Below the pieces are notes generated by a model. That model saw only the letters and a program-made list of their open reading frames with translations. It was not told the origin of the DNA and ran no database searches. The position numbers and the translations under genes are program-made. Below are positions 1 through 12,333 of a stretch of DNA of 64,000 bases, one piece after another (the first letter of the stretch is position 1; each line of letters begins with the position of its first letter). The stretch covers positions 9,259,501 to 9,323,500 of the forward strand of contig JAWNZC010000351.1 in the NCBI GenBank assembly GCA_035771165.1, read 5' to 3'. The stretch is from Paragorgia papillata. Lineage: Eukaryota; Cnidaria; Anthozoa; Scleralcyonacea; Coralliidae.

Positions 1-160
1 GGTGCGACGTTTAGCGCAGGCCTCACACTATGTGCACACGGAAACGTTTTTCTGCGTTTTGTATTGTTTACTGTTCTCAAGGGAATCAAGAACAATCAGC
101 TCATTGCTTGAAACAATACAAAAACGCTCGGAAACGTTACCGTGTGCACATAGTATCATA
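1..160. repeat. Fold-back (inverted repeat) element at window start
   Basis: Arms at about 29-72 and 110-155 are near-perfect reverse complements (both contain the motif ctatgtgcacacgg and its complement), separated by about 37 bp. The first 23 bases, with the core gtgcgacgtttagcgcaggc, resemble the right end of the MITE at 49861-50245 (gtgcgacgttcagcgtaggc), so the window probably opens at the edge of a related element. The open reading frame across it is a by-product of the repeat and matches no protein I know. Confidence 0.6.
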
Positions 161-861
161 TCCAATCAGAAAAGCCGTTCATGCATAACAGTTCACTTCG
201 CATGTTGCCGCCGCCAAAATTCGTTACCAGTCTCCTACACAAATAACAGCGTAGAGAGCCAGTCCATGCACGCATGAATGTATATGAGCGTCATTAGTCA
301 ATCTTTCAGAGTTGTAAGCTCCACCCACCTTGACCACTGACAGACATTAACTTCACAACAGTAAGTGCGAAGACAACAATAATGGATGTTCTAAGCTTCA
401 GACCCATGATACAATCCCTTCCTTGAATGTCAAATAAAAATAAGAACCAAAAGAAATTATAAAACTAAAAACCACAACAATTTACTAAAAAGAATACAAA
501 AGGTTGTTATGTTATAACCAGAGGACTCAGAAACTGCATATACCTCCGCCAGCGGGTTATTATAGATGTTTAAAAAGAAAACGAGCCATCCCGCTAACCA
601 GGCACATGCATGTATGAATAAAATGCTTGATTACACTCGTATAACAAAATTATGCAAAAATATTTGCACAAAATAAGAATAATGAGCGCAATCAAGCATT
701 TCTTCTACACGGAGAATTTTGCGGTCAGATTTTTATATTAATTTCTCATCCAAATTGTGACTGAATTCAACCAAAATGTAATGGATTGGTCGTTGGTCTA
801 TGGCCAACCCTTCTGCAAACTTTCATAAAAATCGGTGCAATACTTTTTGAGATATCCTGGC

Positions 862-941
<80 letters not shown>

Positions 942-942
942 G
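862..942. repeat. (GACA)n microsatellite
   Basis: About 20 uninterrupted copies of the tetranucleotide GACA. It has no coding potential. Confidence 0.97.
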
Positions 943-1394
943 GGGTAAAAACATAACCTCCTCGCAGAGGTAGAGGTTATTATATAACTTATTTTTCTCG
1001 GGCTACTATGGTAGGCTGAGTCTAGGTCTCGGCTTGGTTTCAGTGGGTGTCACGATTTTTCATTTTTTACTTCCGCTGTAACTGAGCGAGGCCGTGAGAC
1101 ATGTTGTAAGTTCTTTGCTCCTTTCGCTTTTAGAGTAAGTTGGACAGAAAGTTGAATAGAGTTTGCCTTTTGATTAAGGTGTTCTTGCACGCTGTTGGTA
1201 GATTTCGAAACTGACTGGCTGACTTTATAGTTTAATAGCGATCAGATGTTGCTGACAACTGCCTTGATCGTAAATATGCTCACCACTTTGAAGTATGCGG
1301 TCACATTCAGTCTTCGATCTGACCTTCCTCGGCCCACTCTCACTCTGGGGAGGAGACCTCCGCACTTTGCCAGTCGCCATAGTGAACGCCTGAC

Positions 1395-1995
1395 CCACGC
1401 GTCTTGTTACAATAACATGTCCAGACATGTATGTATCTACTGCATTCAATCATGCCTATAGCTACCAACTTGTAGTGACCTTGTATTCAGAGCTGAACAA
1501 GATTTTTGTCGATGCTAGCCATGCTGTGTTTTTACCTTAATTGACCTTAATTTGTTACTCGGGCTACCTGTGGTAGACGAGACTACGTCGCATGACGTGC
1601 TTGACGTACCCTAAATCCGCCCCTGACCTACAGTGCAATCTACAGTGCTAGATTCGGTAGATTCAAGCGATCATTAGACATCCCGCTGCCAGTTCGCCTG
1701 CCATTTATAGTGAAAGAGCTGGATTGAACGAGCTACATTGCAGCGGCGAACTGGCAGCTACTACGTCTGTGAACACACTGAACATGTCCAAGAAAGAACA
1801 CTTCACTTCAAACAACTTGATCGGACATCAGGAAAGCGAAGATTTATAAAAAGAACGTATGAAATTTTAGCGCGCATCAGTTTCGCAAAGCCTGACGGGA
1901 TGACGTAATGATTGCCATTTCGAAACATAGACAAAAAAATAATAAAAATAACGGAGCCGAAACCTAGACAAAAATCCCAGACTAATTTATTCATG
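1395..1995. repeat. Rearranged partial copy of the 4.4-9.1 kb array unit
   Basis: Bases about 1412-1580 match the direct orientation of the unit segment at 5498-5664. Bases 1615-1995 match the segment 5660-6005 in reverse complement. The two halves meet at the motif gggctacctgtggtagacg. This is a fold-back-like derivative of the repeat that makes up the tandem array downstream. The short reading frame on the minus strand (1803-1994) lies in this repeat and is not a gene. Confidence 0.75.
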
Positions 1996-2330
1996 AATTA
2001 ATTAGTTGGAAAACATTTAAAAAAATTATTTAAAATTTGAAAATTTCAAATTTTAAAAATATTCAAATTTTAAAAAAAATTATATTAATTTTTAAATTTT
2101 TTTTGAAAGTATTTAGCGCTATATCGAGGAAAATTGAATAATTCTCTGACTCAGCCCCCCTCCTCGGCTGGAGGACACTTAGTGTCTTTGTCTACTTCAT
2201 GTAGCCTGAACGAAACTGTTCATACGGTAGGGATAGAGAGGGATTTTATTTACAAATGTGGATAATTAGACTACGTCAAAATGGCCGTCTACGTCGAAAT
2301 AACGAGCACTGATTGGACAAAGACAATACA
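1996..2330. other. AT-rich low-complexity and non-coding stretch
   Basis: Bases 2010-2110 are almost pure A/T and partly self-complementary. The rest holds scattered short repeats of tacgtcg-type words. I see no gene. Confidence 0.6.
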
Positions 2331-2343
2331 GGTACGTCGGAAG

Positions 2344-2552
2344 TAGCCTGGTACCCTGGCCCAATCAAAGAATATGGGCCAGGTAACCACTAAAGACTTC
2401 TGCTTTCCTATTGGTTGAAATTTCGCGCGTTTTTAGTGGCTATGAGTAAAACTGCAATCGTCATAAGTGGATTTAGCCCTGATGACGCGAGAATGAGATT
2501 AGTGGTTACCTGGCCCTTATTTCTTTTGAAATTGGGCCAGGGAACCAGGCTA
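2344..2552. mobile_element. MULE-type MITE, copy 1 (209 bp)
   Basis: The terminal inverted repeats begin TAGCCTGGTACCCTGGCC and close with the complement. The element is flanked by a perfect 9-bp direct repeat, cgtcggaag, at 2335-2343 and 2553-2561. Three more copies lie at 9198, 19254 and 34091, each with its own 9-bp duplication. Nine-base target duplications are typical of Mutator-like transposons, so this is best read as a non-autonomous member of that superfamily. It has no coding capacity. Confidence 0.88.
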
Positions 2553-2561
2553 CGTCGGAAG

Positions 2562-3820
2562 TAGATAGTCTACGTCGGAAGTAAAATATTTTGACGTTCT
2601 TGGCTTTTGATTGGCTAGCAAAGGATATTTCGACGTACACGGACTACGGCAAGAGTGCAAGACTACGGCATAACTAAGCTATCTGAGCCGGCAGTCAAAC
2701 TTCTGCTTGAGACTGTCACGGAACTTGTAGAGAATGCTCTACACTACAGAGTGGAAACGATGAATATTTGTTGAAGACGATCTGTTGCGATTTGACAAAG
2801 AAGCTCTAATCGTATGGTTTCCTCGTGGGTCAAGAGTTTTCGGCGCAGATATTTGGCAAGACATTACATCGGGATATCGACGCGGAGGCATATATTCCTC
2901 AGTAATGCTAAAGCTGTTTGTTGAAAGAAAGTTAAGAAACGTTGTATTGCTTTAATAAGGTGAGTTTTAAGTTTAAGTCTTTAGTTCCTCAGACTTGTGC
3001 AACCGTGAAAAGCGTAAATTATTTAAATTAGATGGGATATGTAGAGCTCTCGAGTATATTATGAATAATTCATAATTATTGAGATAATGAGATCATTGAG
3101 ATGTGTTACAAATATAAGTAATCCATCACTGAATATTATAATTAAATCTTACTGTAGCCGAAAGTTTGTAGCAATTTTAGATCAATAGCAACAGAATGTA
3201 AATCATTTTTCCAATTTAAAAAAAAATGTAAACAAAATTCATTTATTAAAAAAAGGCAGCAATTAGGTTTATATATTATTTCATCATATATTATATATAT
3301 AGTATATGTGAAACAGTAAAATGTACTTTAAACAAAACAATTTTCTAGGCTATATCCGAGCTAGCATATTCATCTCTTCTCTATACCAACAATGTTATAT
3401 TATGTTAATATGACAGTAAATACCTTCTTGGGCTTATTATGCAACATCGATAATTTAGATGTTGTGTAGTGTGCTCGAGGGGGTATATATTGTCCATAGT
3501 TTGTTAATTATTAATGTATACACCAAACAAGCAAATTTTGAATTTTGCTTTCTTGTAGATTCCCCATCATTGTAAATTATTATTTTCTTCTTTCATATCT
3601 ATTTGTACTATCTATATTATCTTGCAATGAAATAAAGTATTTATATATACAGTATATATATATATATTTCTGGGGGGAAAAAGAGAAAAAAAAGTACTTG
3701 GTAGTTACTAATTAGTATGTATGAGTATGACTTGGAATGATGTAGAGAGGCATGAGCTCCTCTATGTCCACAAAATGTCCTATATGGTCTATTCATAATT
3801 CTTCTTCTAATCAGACAGTA
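2562..3820. other. Non-coding stretch; possible untranslated exon near 2700-2957
   Basis: No open frame of note is present. The segment 2690-2957 is less AT-rich than its surroundings and ends in ataag|gtgagtttt, a good splice-donor match on the + strand. It could be a 5' untranslated exon of a host or mobile gene whose coding part is not visible. Downstream, 3030-3670 is AT-rich with TA-repeat runs near 3280-3305 and 3645-3668. Confidence 0.3.
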
Positions 3821-4035
3821 TCTGGTGCCATCAAAACCAGACAGCTCAGGGTAGATAAGGGGTAAAGTATTAAGTAGTTAAGAATTAATATGACTAGGAC
3901 GATGTAGAGAGATAAGCTCCTCTATGCCCATGAAATGTCCTATAATTATGGTCTATTCATAATGCTTCTTTCTAATCAGACAGTGTCTGGCTAGTATGTG
4001 TTAAGGCTAGTATCTGGTGCCCCAAAACCAGACAG
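3755..4035. repeat. Diverged tandem duplication (~150-180 bp)
   Basis: Two copies share motifs such as ctcctctatg, aaatgtccta, tggtctattcataat and tctaatcagacagt, followed by an accagacagct block. They lie at about 3757-3850 and 3915-4035. No gene is supported. Confidence 0.6.
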
Positions 4036-5099
4036 CTTGGCAGCTCTGGGATTGCAGCAAGTGGCTGCAATTGACCTTACAAAATATGTTGGAGCCTTGG
4101 CTGTCCATGTTGGATTCACTGTACAACAGTGATTCATAGGCATGCTGATGAGCTCTGACATGGAGCAAAACAGTCCTAAAAAGTTCTCTCCAATAATGAT
4201 AAAACAATACAAAAGCACAAGTCCTTAAAAAATCATAAAATGTTGTATAAAAAACACAAGTTAAAACTGTAAGATTTTGCTAAATAGTCTTGCCAGAATG
4301 CAAGAAATGCCATTTCAGGGAACCAAATTTTAAATTTTTTCCAGGGGGGCATGCCCCCGCACCCCCCTAGAAATAATATTTCCGGATTTTGACGTACTCT
4401 GAAAAATTCCTGGATCCGCCCCTGCTGTAGGTTATTTTGTACTTTTTAACAAACGCTTAATATGTGCACGCTGTTTCGTGCATAGGCTATGCCGAGCTGC
4501 ATTGCTATGAGTAGCCCGAGTGAACGCCTAAACACGCGTCTGGTCTTTATTTTAATTGGCTTTACTTGTCTCCCCCCCCTCCCCCCCCAATACACACACA
4601 CACTCCCCATTCCTCTGAGAAGGCTTACTTAATATCATCTCTCAAATGGCTTTCTGCCATTCACTTCTTCATAAACTGACTTTACTCATAAGGACCATTA
4701 ATTTGTGATAACCACATTTGTGATAAAATTTTACTTTAAAATAAGTAATGCAGTAAACAAGGTATTGCATTGCTTATTTTAAAGTAAAGTTTCTCTGGGT
4801 TTGAAGGTTTTTCAATAAATGAATCCAATAATTTTAACAACTGGCTGGATGTTCCAACATATTTATTAAAATACACTTTGAGCTATTAAGAAAAATAGAC
4901 ATGTCCAGACATGCATGTATCTACTGCATTCAATCTTACTGTATGTACTTGTAGTGACCTTGTATTCAGAGCTGAACAAGATTTTTGTCGATGCTAGCCA
5001 TGCTGTCTTTTGACCTTAAGAAAGGAACTCAGAGTAAAGCCAGCAAAGCACAGGAGACTGAGCACTAACAACTCTACTCGTATCCGGCACAGAAGCACG

Positions 5100-5215
5100 A
5101 GTCCCAAGCCCATGCAGATATGTGCATGGTCACCCATTCAAATATTAACTCAGTCAAATTGGGCTTCACTTAGGTCCTCGTGGTGAGAGGCAGTGTGATA
5201 ATAACTCGACTATTA
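5100..5215 (-). repeat. 5S-rRNA-like (SINE3-type) module, copy 1
   Basis: On the minus strand the sequence reads through words that resemble the internal control region of 5S rRNA: a ctaagtgaagcccaa block (box A-like) followed after about 15 bp by gttaatatttgaatgggtga (box C-like, compare the TTAGTACTTGGATGGGAGA region of animal 5S). Further copies lie at about 6705-6820 and 8390-8505. This suggests a Pol III-type promoter in a 5S-derived SINE incorporated into the array. The resemblance was judged by eye and is not an alignment score. Confidence 0.45.
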
Positions 5216-6704
5216 AAGCTATGGTAAAAACAATGTTGTAATTACTGTATGTACTTGTAGTGACCTTGTTTTCAGAGCTTTACTCATAAGGACCATTAAT
5301 TTGTGTTAACCACATTTGTGATAAAACTTTACTTTAAAATGAGTAACGCAGTAAACAAGGTATTGCATTGCTTATTTTAAAGTAAAGTTTCTCTGGGTTT
5401 GAAGGTTTTTCAATAAATGAATCCAATAATTTTAACAACTGGCTGGATGATCCAACATATTTATTAAAATACACTTTGAGCTATTAAGAAAAATAGGCAT
5501 GTCCAGACATGCATGTATCTACTGCATTCAATCATGCCTATAGCTACTAACTTGTAGTGACCTTGTATTCAGAGCTGAACAAGATTTTTGTCGATGCTAG
5601 CCATGCTGTGTTTTTACCTTAATTGACCTTAACTTGTTACTCGGGCTACCTGTGGTAGACGAGTCTAGGTTTCGGCTCCGTTATTTTTATTATTTTTTTG
5701 GCTATGTTTCGAAATGGCAACCATTACGTCATCCCGTCAGGCTTTGCGAAACTGATGCGCGCTAAAATTTCATACGTTCTTTTTATAAATCTTCGCTTTC
5801 CTGATGTCCGATCAAGTTGTTTGAAGTGAAGTGTTCTTTCTTGGACATGTTCAGTGTGTTCACAGACGTAGTAGCTGCCAGTTCGCCGCTGCAATGTAGC
5901 TCGTTCAATCCAGCTCTTTCACTATAAATGGCAGGCGAACTGGCAGCGGGATGTCTAATGATCGCTTGAATCTACCGAATCTAGCACTGTAGATTGCACT
6001 GTAGGTTATTTAGTACTTTTTAACAAACGCTTAATATGTGCACGCTGTTTCGTGCATAGGCTATGCCGAGCTGCATTGCTATGAGTAGCCCGAGTGAACG
6101 CCTAAACACGCGTCTTGTCTTTATTTTAATTGGCTTTACTTGTCTCCCCCCCCCCCCCCCCCCCATACACACACACACTCCCCATTCCTCTGAGAAGGCT
6201 TACTTAATATCATCTCTCAAATGGCTTTCTGCCTTCACTTCTTCATAAACTGACTTTACTCATAAGGACCATTAATTTGTGATAACCACATTTGTGATAA
6301 AACTTTACTTTAAAATAAGTGATGAAGTAAACAAGCATTACTTATTTTAAAGTAAAGTTTCTCTGGGTTTGAAGGTTTTTCAATAAATGAATCCAATAAT
6401 TTTAACAACTGGCTGGATGTTCCAACATATTTATTAAAATACACTGAGCTATTAAGAAAAATAGACATGTCCAGACATGCATGTATCTACTGCATTCAAT
6501 CATGCCTATAGCTACTATGGTAAAAACAATGTTGTAATTACTGTATGTACTTGTAGTGACCTTGTATTCAGAGCTGAACAAGATTTTTGTCGATGCTAGC
6601 CATGCTGTCTTTTGACCTTAAGAAAGGAACTCAGAATAAAGCCAGCAAAGCACAGGAGACTGAGCACTAACAACTCTACTCGTATCCGGCACAGAAGTAC
6701 GAGT

Positions 6705-6820
6705 CCCAAGCCCATGCAGATATGTGCATGGTCACCCATTCAAATATTAACTCAGTCAAATTGGGCTTGACTTAGGTCCTCGTGCTGAGAGGCAGTGTGA
6801 TAATAACTTGACTATTAAAG
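6705..6820 (-). repeat. 5S-rRNA-like (SINE3-type) module, copy 2
   Basis: Second copy of the module described at 5100, within the second array unit. It is nearly identical to copy 1. Confidence 0.42.
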
Positions 6821-7750
6821 CTATGGTAAAAACAATGTTGTAATTACTGTATGTACTTGTAGTGACCTTGTATTCAGAGCTTTACTCATAAGGACCATTA
6901 ATTTGTGTTAACCACATTTGTGATAAAATTTTACTTTAAAATAAGTAATGCAGTAAACAAGGTATTGCATTGCTTATTTTAAAGTAAAGTTTCTCTGGGT
7001 TTGAAGGTTTTTCAATAAATGAATCCAATAATTTTAACAACTGGCTGGATGTTCCAACATATTTATTAAAATACACTTTGAGCTATTAAGAAAAATAGGC
7101 ATGTCCAGACATGTATGTATCTACTGCATTCAATCATGCCTATAGCTACCAACTTGTAGTGACCTTGTATTCAGAGCTGAACAAGATTTTTGTCGATGCT
7201 AGCCATGCTGTGTTTTTACCTTAATTGACCTTAATTTGTTACTCGGGCTACCTGTGGTAGACGAGTCTAGGTTTCGGCTCCGTTATTTTTATTATTTTTT
7301 TGTCTATGTTTCGAAATGGCAATCATTACGTCATCCCGTCAGGCTTTGCGAAACTGATGCGCGCTAAAATTTCACACGTTCTTTCTATAAATCTTCGCTT
7401 TCCTGATGTCCGATCAAGTTGTTTGAAGTGAAGTGTTCTTTCTTGGACATGTTCAGTGTGTTCACAGACGTAGTAGCTGCCAGTTCGCCGCTGCAATGTA
7501 GCTCGTTCAATCCAGCTCTTTCACTATAAATGGCAGGCGAACTGGCAGCGGGATGTCTAATGATCGCTTGAATCTACCGAATCTAGCACTGTAGATTGCA
7601 CTGTAGGTTATTTAGTACTTTTTAACAAACGCTTAATATGTGCACGCTGTTTCGTGCATAGGCTATGCCGAGCTGGATTGCTATGAGTAGCCCGAGTGAA
7701 CGCCTAAACACGCATCTTGTCTTTATTTTAATTGGCTTTACTTGTCTCTT

Positions 7751-7782
<32 letters not shown>

Positions 7783-7920
7783 ACACACACACTCCCCATT
7801 CCTCTGAGAAGGCTTACTTAATATCATCTCTCAAATGGCTTTCTGCCTTTCACTTCTTAATAAACTGACTTTACTCATAAGGACCATTAATTTGTGATAA
7901 CCACATTTGTGATAAAACTT

Positions 7921-8076
7921 TATTTTAAAATAAGTAATGCAGTAAACAAGCATTGCTTATTTTAAAGTAAAGATTCTCTGGGTTTGAAGGTTTTTCAATA
8001 GAAAAACCTTCAAACCCAGAGAAACTTTACTTTAAAATAAGCAATGCTTGTTTACTGCATTACTTATTTTAAAGTA
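7921..8076. repeat. 156-bp near-perfect palindrome inside the third array unit
   Basis: The centre is at about 7998/7999 (ttttcaatagaaaa). The arms extend outward about 78 bp each through the ttactttaaaataag hairpin block. Other units carry the block once, so this unit has acquired an inverted duplication of it. Confidence 0.85.
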
Positions 8077-8389
8077 ATGAATCCAATAATTTTAACAACT
8101 GGCTGGATGTTCCAACATATTTATTAAAATACACTTTGAGCTATTAAGAAAAATAGGCATGTCCAGACATGCATGTATCTACTGCATTCAATCATGCCTA
8201 TAGCTACTATGGTAAAAACAATGTTGTAACTACTGTATGTACTTGTAGTGACCTTGTATTCAAAGCTGAGCAAGCTTTTTGTCGATGCTAGCCATGCTGT
8301 GTTTTTACCTTAAGAAATGAACTCAGAGTAAAGCCAGCAAAGCACAGGAGGTTGAGCACTAACAACTCTACTCATATCCAGCACAGAAG

Positions 8390-8505
8390 CATGAGTCCCA
8401 AGCCCATGCAGATATGTGCATGGTCACCCATTCAAATATTAACTCAGTCAAATTGGGCTTCACTTAGGTCCTCGTGGCGAGAGGCAGTGTGATAATAACT
8501 TGACT
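8390..8505 (-). repeat. 5S-rRNA-like (SINE3-type) module, copy 3
   Basis: Third copy of the module described at 5100, with a few substitutions. Confidence 0.42.
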
Positions 8506-9197
8506 ATTAAAGCTATGGTAAAAACAATGTTGTAATTACTGTATGTACTTGTAGTGAGCTTGTATTCAGAGCTTTACTCATAAGGACCATTAATTTGTGT
8601 TAACCACATTTGTGATAAAACTTTACTTTAAAATAAGTAATGCAGTAAACAAGGTATTGCATTGCTTATTTTAAAGTAAAGTTTCTCTGGGTTTGAAGGT
8701 TTTTCAATAAATGAATCCAATAATTTTAACAACTGGCTGGATGTTCCAACATATTTATTAAAATACACTTTGAGCTATTAAGAAAAATAGGCATGTCCAG
8801 ACATGCATATATCTACTGCGTTCAATCATGCCTATAGCTGCTATCATGGTAAAAACAATGTTGTAATTACTCTATGTAGTGACCTTGTATTCAGAGCTGA
8901 ACAAGATTTTTGTCGATGCTAGCCATGCTGTGCTTTTTACCTTAAGAAAGGACTCAGAGTAAAGCCATCAAAGCACTGCAGGAGGTTGAGCACTAATAAC
9001 TCTACTCTCTACAGTGTGATAATAGCTTGACTATTAAAGCTATGGTACTATTTAAAACCTATGGTAATAAAGTATGGATATTGTTTAGTAGGGCAATCAA
9101 ATTTTATTACAGTACACCCATAACTCACAAAATTTGACTAAAGTATTTAAATAACTTTGTTGCAACAATTTGTCAAATAATAATGCAATCCAGTTGG

Positions 9198-9376
9198 TAG
9201 CCTGGTACCCTGGCCCAATCAAAGAATATGGGCCAGGTAACCACTAAAGACTTCTACTTTCCTATTGGTTGAAATTTCGCGCGTTTTTAGTGGCTATGAG
9301 TGAAATTGCAATCGTCATAAGTGGATTTAGCCCTGACGACGCGAGAATGAGATTAGTGGTCCAGGGTACCAGGCTA
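9198..9376. mobile_element. MULE-type MITE, copy 2 (179 bp, internally deleted)
   Basis: Same terminal sequence as the element at 2344, flanked by the perfect 9-bp repeat tccagttgg at 9189-9197 and 9377-9385. About 30 bp of the right inner arm are missing compared with the full-length copies. Confidence 0.87.
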
Positions 9377-9385
9377 TCCAGTTGG

Positions 9386-10023
9386 TAGGTAAAGGAATCG
9401 TTTGAGATAACAAGCATCTGAAGTACAACTGCTGTAAAGTTTAGAAATAATGAAGTTGTGAACGAAGATCTCCAGCAATTGTCATCAAAGTTATGAAAGC
9501 AACTTAGCAACTATATACATTAATTGTTCTTCAAGAGTATAGACGTATACTGTATATGCATGCTTGCAGTAAAAGGTAGAATAAATATTTGGCATTCGTG
9601 TCATAAATTTTCGCATGACATTGACAACTGCAGCATACAATTTAATTACCCCATTATAAATATAAAGACTTGCCGTTTTGGTTTCACACTCTCTACATAT
9701 GTAGCCTGTCACTGACATTTGAATTGACTATTGTACAATATCTTATTTAATAGCATATAAATAATTTCGCTCGTGGACTACCACAAGTTTGAAGTTTTGC
9801 ACATTGTTGCTTGATCATGAAGCTACAATCCTGGAATAATTACATTGGGACACAGCGTATGTCAAGTGACTTCTGTGCGCCCCCTCCGATCAAGGTTGCG
9901 ACCGAATTTTTGTTTGCTAGGCCTCAGAAGTGTCCCCTGGAAATCAACATTGATTGGTGGGGGGTGGGGAGGGGTAAAGCAACGTTATTTACCCACGATA
10001 GTGAAATAAGCAAGAAGGAAGCT
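9386..10023. other. Non-coding flank of the ISL2EU-like element
   Basis: No supported gene. Bases about 9818-9855 contain ggaataattacattgggaca. An imperfect inverted copy (tgtcccaatgaattattctc) sits at about 14067-14090, just beyond the other end of the element. Confidence 0.4.
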
Positions 10024-11034
10024 AATGGGCAATTCCCCCTATAGCAATGCATCATGGGAGTTGTGGTAGGCTTTCACTTTCGAGCGAAATGGCCGCCGCG
10101 AGGCGAGCATTTTGTCTGAAAGAGTAACTAGTTGTTTTACAATATTTCCTTTCCGCAATGAGGATTTTAGACTTCTCAATGGGACTGGGAGGGTGTAAAC
10201 CACATTTGGTACAAAAGACAGCGAAATCGCAGCTAAAATAAGCGAGGAAATTACTTCAGAGTGACTCGACAAGCGAATATTGATCAAATAAATACGATTC
10301 GAAGACGGCCCTTCCCGGACGTGAACAGGTGAGTAAGCAGATCGATTATAGCTCAGTATATAATTCAGCTTTTGTGAAATGTATAAGTTGTTTGTCAGTC
10401 ACAATCGCTTAGTTGTTGTGCTCGGAAGTCGTTCTTCCTGGCGTATTTGCTTGTTGAAATCAACAAGGTTGGGTGATGCACTCGACCTGTTGTTCGTAAT
10501 TGCCTCTGTATTTACACAATGTTTTTTAAACTTTTTGGCGCGAAAAAAACCCTGTTCTTGAGCAAGCGTTGAGATATTTTACAAAGACGTCAAGCGTAAA
10601 ATAGTCTTGTCAGGGTTTTCGTTCGTTGTTTTCCTCTTCTGTTCCCATTGTTGTCGTCGGTTCCTATCTTAGAATAACAAGTAGCTTCTAGAATTAGTGT
10701 AGGCTGTAAATATAAATTTAGGACTATAAATTTACTAAATATTTTGAAAAACCGTCGAGTTTCTTGCCGTGTTGTGTGCAATAAACTTTTTAGTAAATAT
10801 GCGAAATAATCAATATCTAATTCTAATTTTATCAGTTAACTATATGTAAATAGAGAATAAACCATAGATAGATAGCATATTTAAACCATATTAAATACAT
10901 AGTTCATTTTAAATAGTAGATAGTTTGTTAAAATGTACATATTTTTTTAAACATATTTGAATAAGTTATAAATTTTACAATGGAGGATGAACCTTGTACT
11001 TCAATGGAGAGTCAGAGAGAAAAACAATTGCCAG
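10024..11034 (+). repeat. Left ~1-kb TIR of the ISL2EU-like element
   Basis: It matches 13031-14049 in inverse orientation with only a few small indels (for example near 10670 and 10800). It contains a GC-richer outer part, a donor-like gaacag|gtgagtaag at 10329, an AT-rich stretch, and the first 18 codons of the THAP transposase gene (from 10980). Confidence 0.9.
10329..10336 (+). promoter_or_regulatory. Splice-donor-like site inside TIR (mirrored at ~13744 on the minus strand)
   Basis: The sequence aacag|gtgagta is a near-consensus 5' splice site, present identically in both arms. If used, 10100-10328 would be an untranslated first exon and the AT-rich stretch up to ~10970 an intron, giving both convergent genes the same leader. 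No strong acceptor is obvious next to the ATG, so this is tentative. Confidence 0.35.
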
Positions 11035-12333
11035 AAACCTTAAAAATTAGTATGAGCTTGAAAAAAAGAAAAAAAGGTGGTGGTGGAACATCTTGCTGTG
11101 TCCCTAACTGTGGTAGCAACTCCAGAAAAAATCGTGAGCTCTCATTTTACAAATTTCCAAAAGACCCCAAACTAAGAAAGACTTGGTTACACTGGGTGAG
11201 TAGAGCTGACTTTACACCAAATGACCACCACAGAGTTTGTTCAAAACAAAGTGAAGCCATTAAAAAACACAAAAGATAAGATCCACAAACTTGAGGAAGA
11301 AGTCAAGAGATTAAAACAACAAAATCAACAACAGGAACTTGATATTTCAACTCTAAGAGAAAAGCTTGAACAACATACATTTTCTGTGCAACGTTTTAAA
11401 AGTAGTGACCAGTGTTGATTTTGAATTGTATACTGGATTTCCAAATTACAGAACATTCAAAGCTGTATATGACTATCTTTGCCCTGCATGTGAAAGATTA
11501 AGATACATTGGTGCAAATAATAGTACCCAAGACGAAACACAACAGAAATGTGGACGGAAGCAAGGATTATCTCCAGAAGAACTACTTTTGTGTCTTTCGA
11601 GGTTTAGATGTGGTCTGTTAGAAAGGGACTTGGCAAATAGGTTCAATATATCAGTATCCCAGGTTTCAAGAATTTGGATTACATGGCTTGACTTTTTGTA
11701 TAAAAGGTTGAGGTCCATTCCTATTTGGCCCTCCCAAGATTATGTAAGAGAAAGCATGCCCGCAAGTTTCAAGGAAAATTACCCCAACACCAGGGTAATT
11801 ATTGTGATTGCACAGAGCTTCTTTTAGTCTTAGAGATGCCCTCACAACCAAGAAGTCAGAGTGCTACATTCTCTACTTACAAACACCATAACACTGCCAA
11901 GGGCCTTGTTGGTATTTCCCCAAAAGGTGACTTGACATTTGTCTCAGAACTGCATGCTGGCAACACCTCTGACAAACAACTGACAAATGACTGTGGGATT
12001 TTAAATTTGCTTGAGTCAGGTGATGAGGTGATGGCTGACAGGGGTTTTAGTATCGAAGACGACTTACCAGCTGGTGTGTCTTTAAATTTACCACCTTTTT
12101 TAAATGACCAACCACAATTTTCTGAGGATGAAATTAAAACAAGGTGAATTGCTAAGCACCAAATCCATGTAGAGCGAGCTATTCAAAGAATTAAGAGCTT
12201 CCGTATTTTACAGCACACATTGCCTATAAGCATGGCTGCGGACATAAATAAGATCTGGATTGTGTGCTCTTACCTTACTTTGTTTTTTAAGCCACTACTT
12301 CGAGAACACAACAAGAATGGGCAAGAACTGCAA
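10980..12333 (+). pseudogene. THAP-domain DDE (ISL2EU/IS4EU-type) transposase, disrupted
   Basis: Starting at ATG 10980, the protein has an N-terminal THAP-like zinc finger (ligands C-x4-C in SCCVPNCG, then FPKD and LRKTWLHW, ending at HHRVCSKQ), a coiled coil rich in K/E/Q (11284-11360), a helix-turn-helix (LSPEELLL to SRIWITW), and a DDE_Tnp_4-type catalytic core. The acidic residues appear in DCTE, VMADRGF and HVERAI. Four lesions break it. The end of the THAP domain, including its histidine ligand, is lost at ~11250 with a frame change. There is a 1-bp insertion near 11412 and a 2-bp insertion near 11803. A TGA at 12145-12147 stands where related proteins have arginine, consistent with CGA to TGA. 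The downstream frame stays open to a TAA at 12331. Confidence 0.88.

Larger units (their letters stand above)
4438..9060. repeat. Tandem array of ~1.6-kb repeat units
   Basis: The landmark ggctatgccgagctg recurs at about 4486, 6059 and 7663, giving unit lengths of about 1573 and 1604 bp. Each unit runs in order: a cgtgcataggctatgccgag block, a poly-C/ACAC tract, a hairpin block based on ttactttaaaataagtaatg, a segment ending near tgctagccatgctgt, and a module resembling a 5S-derived SINE. The hairpin block repeats within units as well, so the array has an inner period. The small reading frames over the poly-C tracts are repeat artefacts. No protein gene is visible. Confidence 0.85.

Noticed and set aside
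10039..10287. 82-codon frame repeated at 13786-14034
   Set aside because: It is the same TIR sequence in both arms, matches no protein, and overlaps the presumed leader region.
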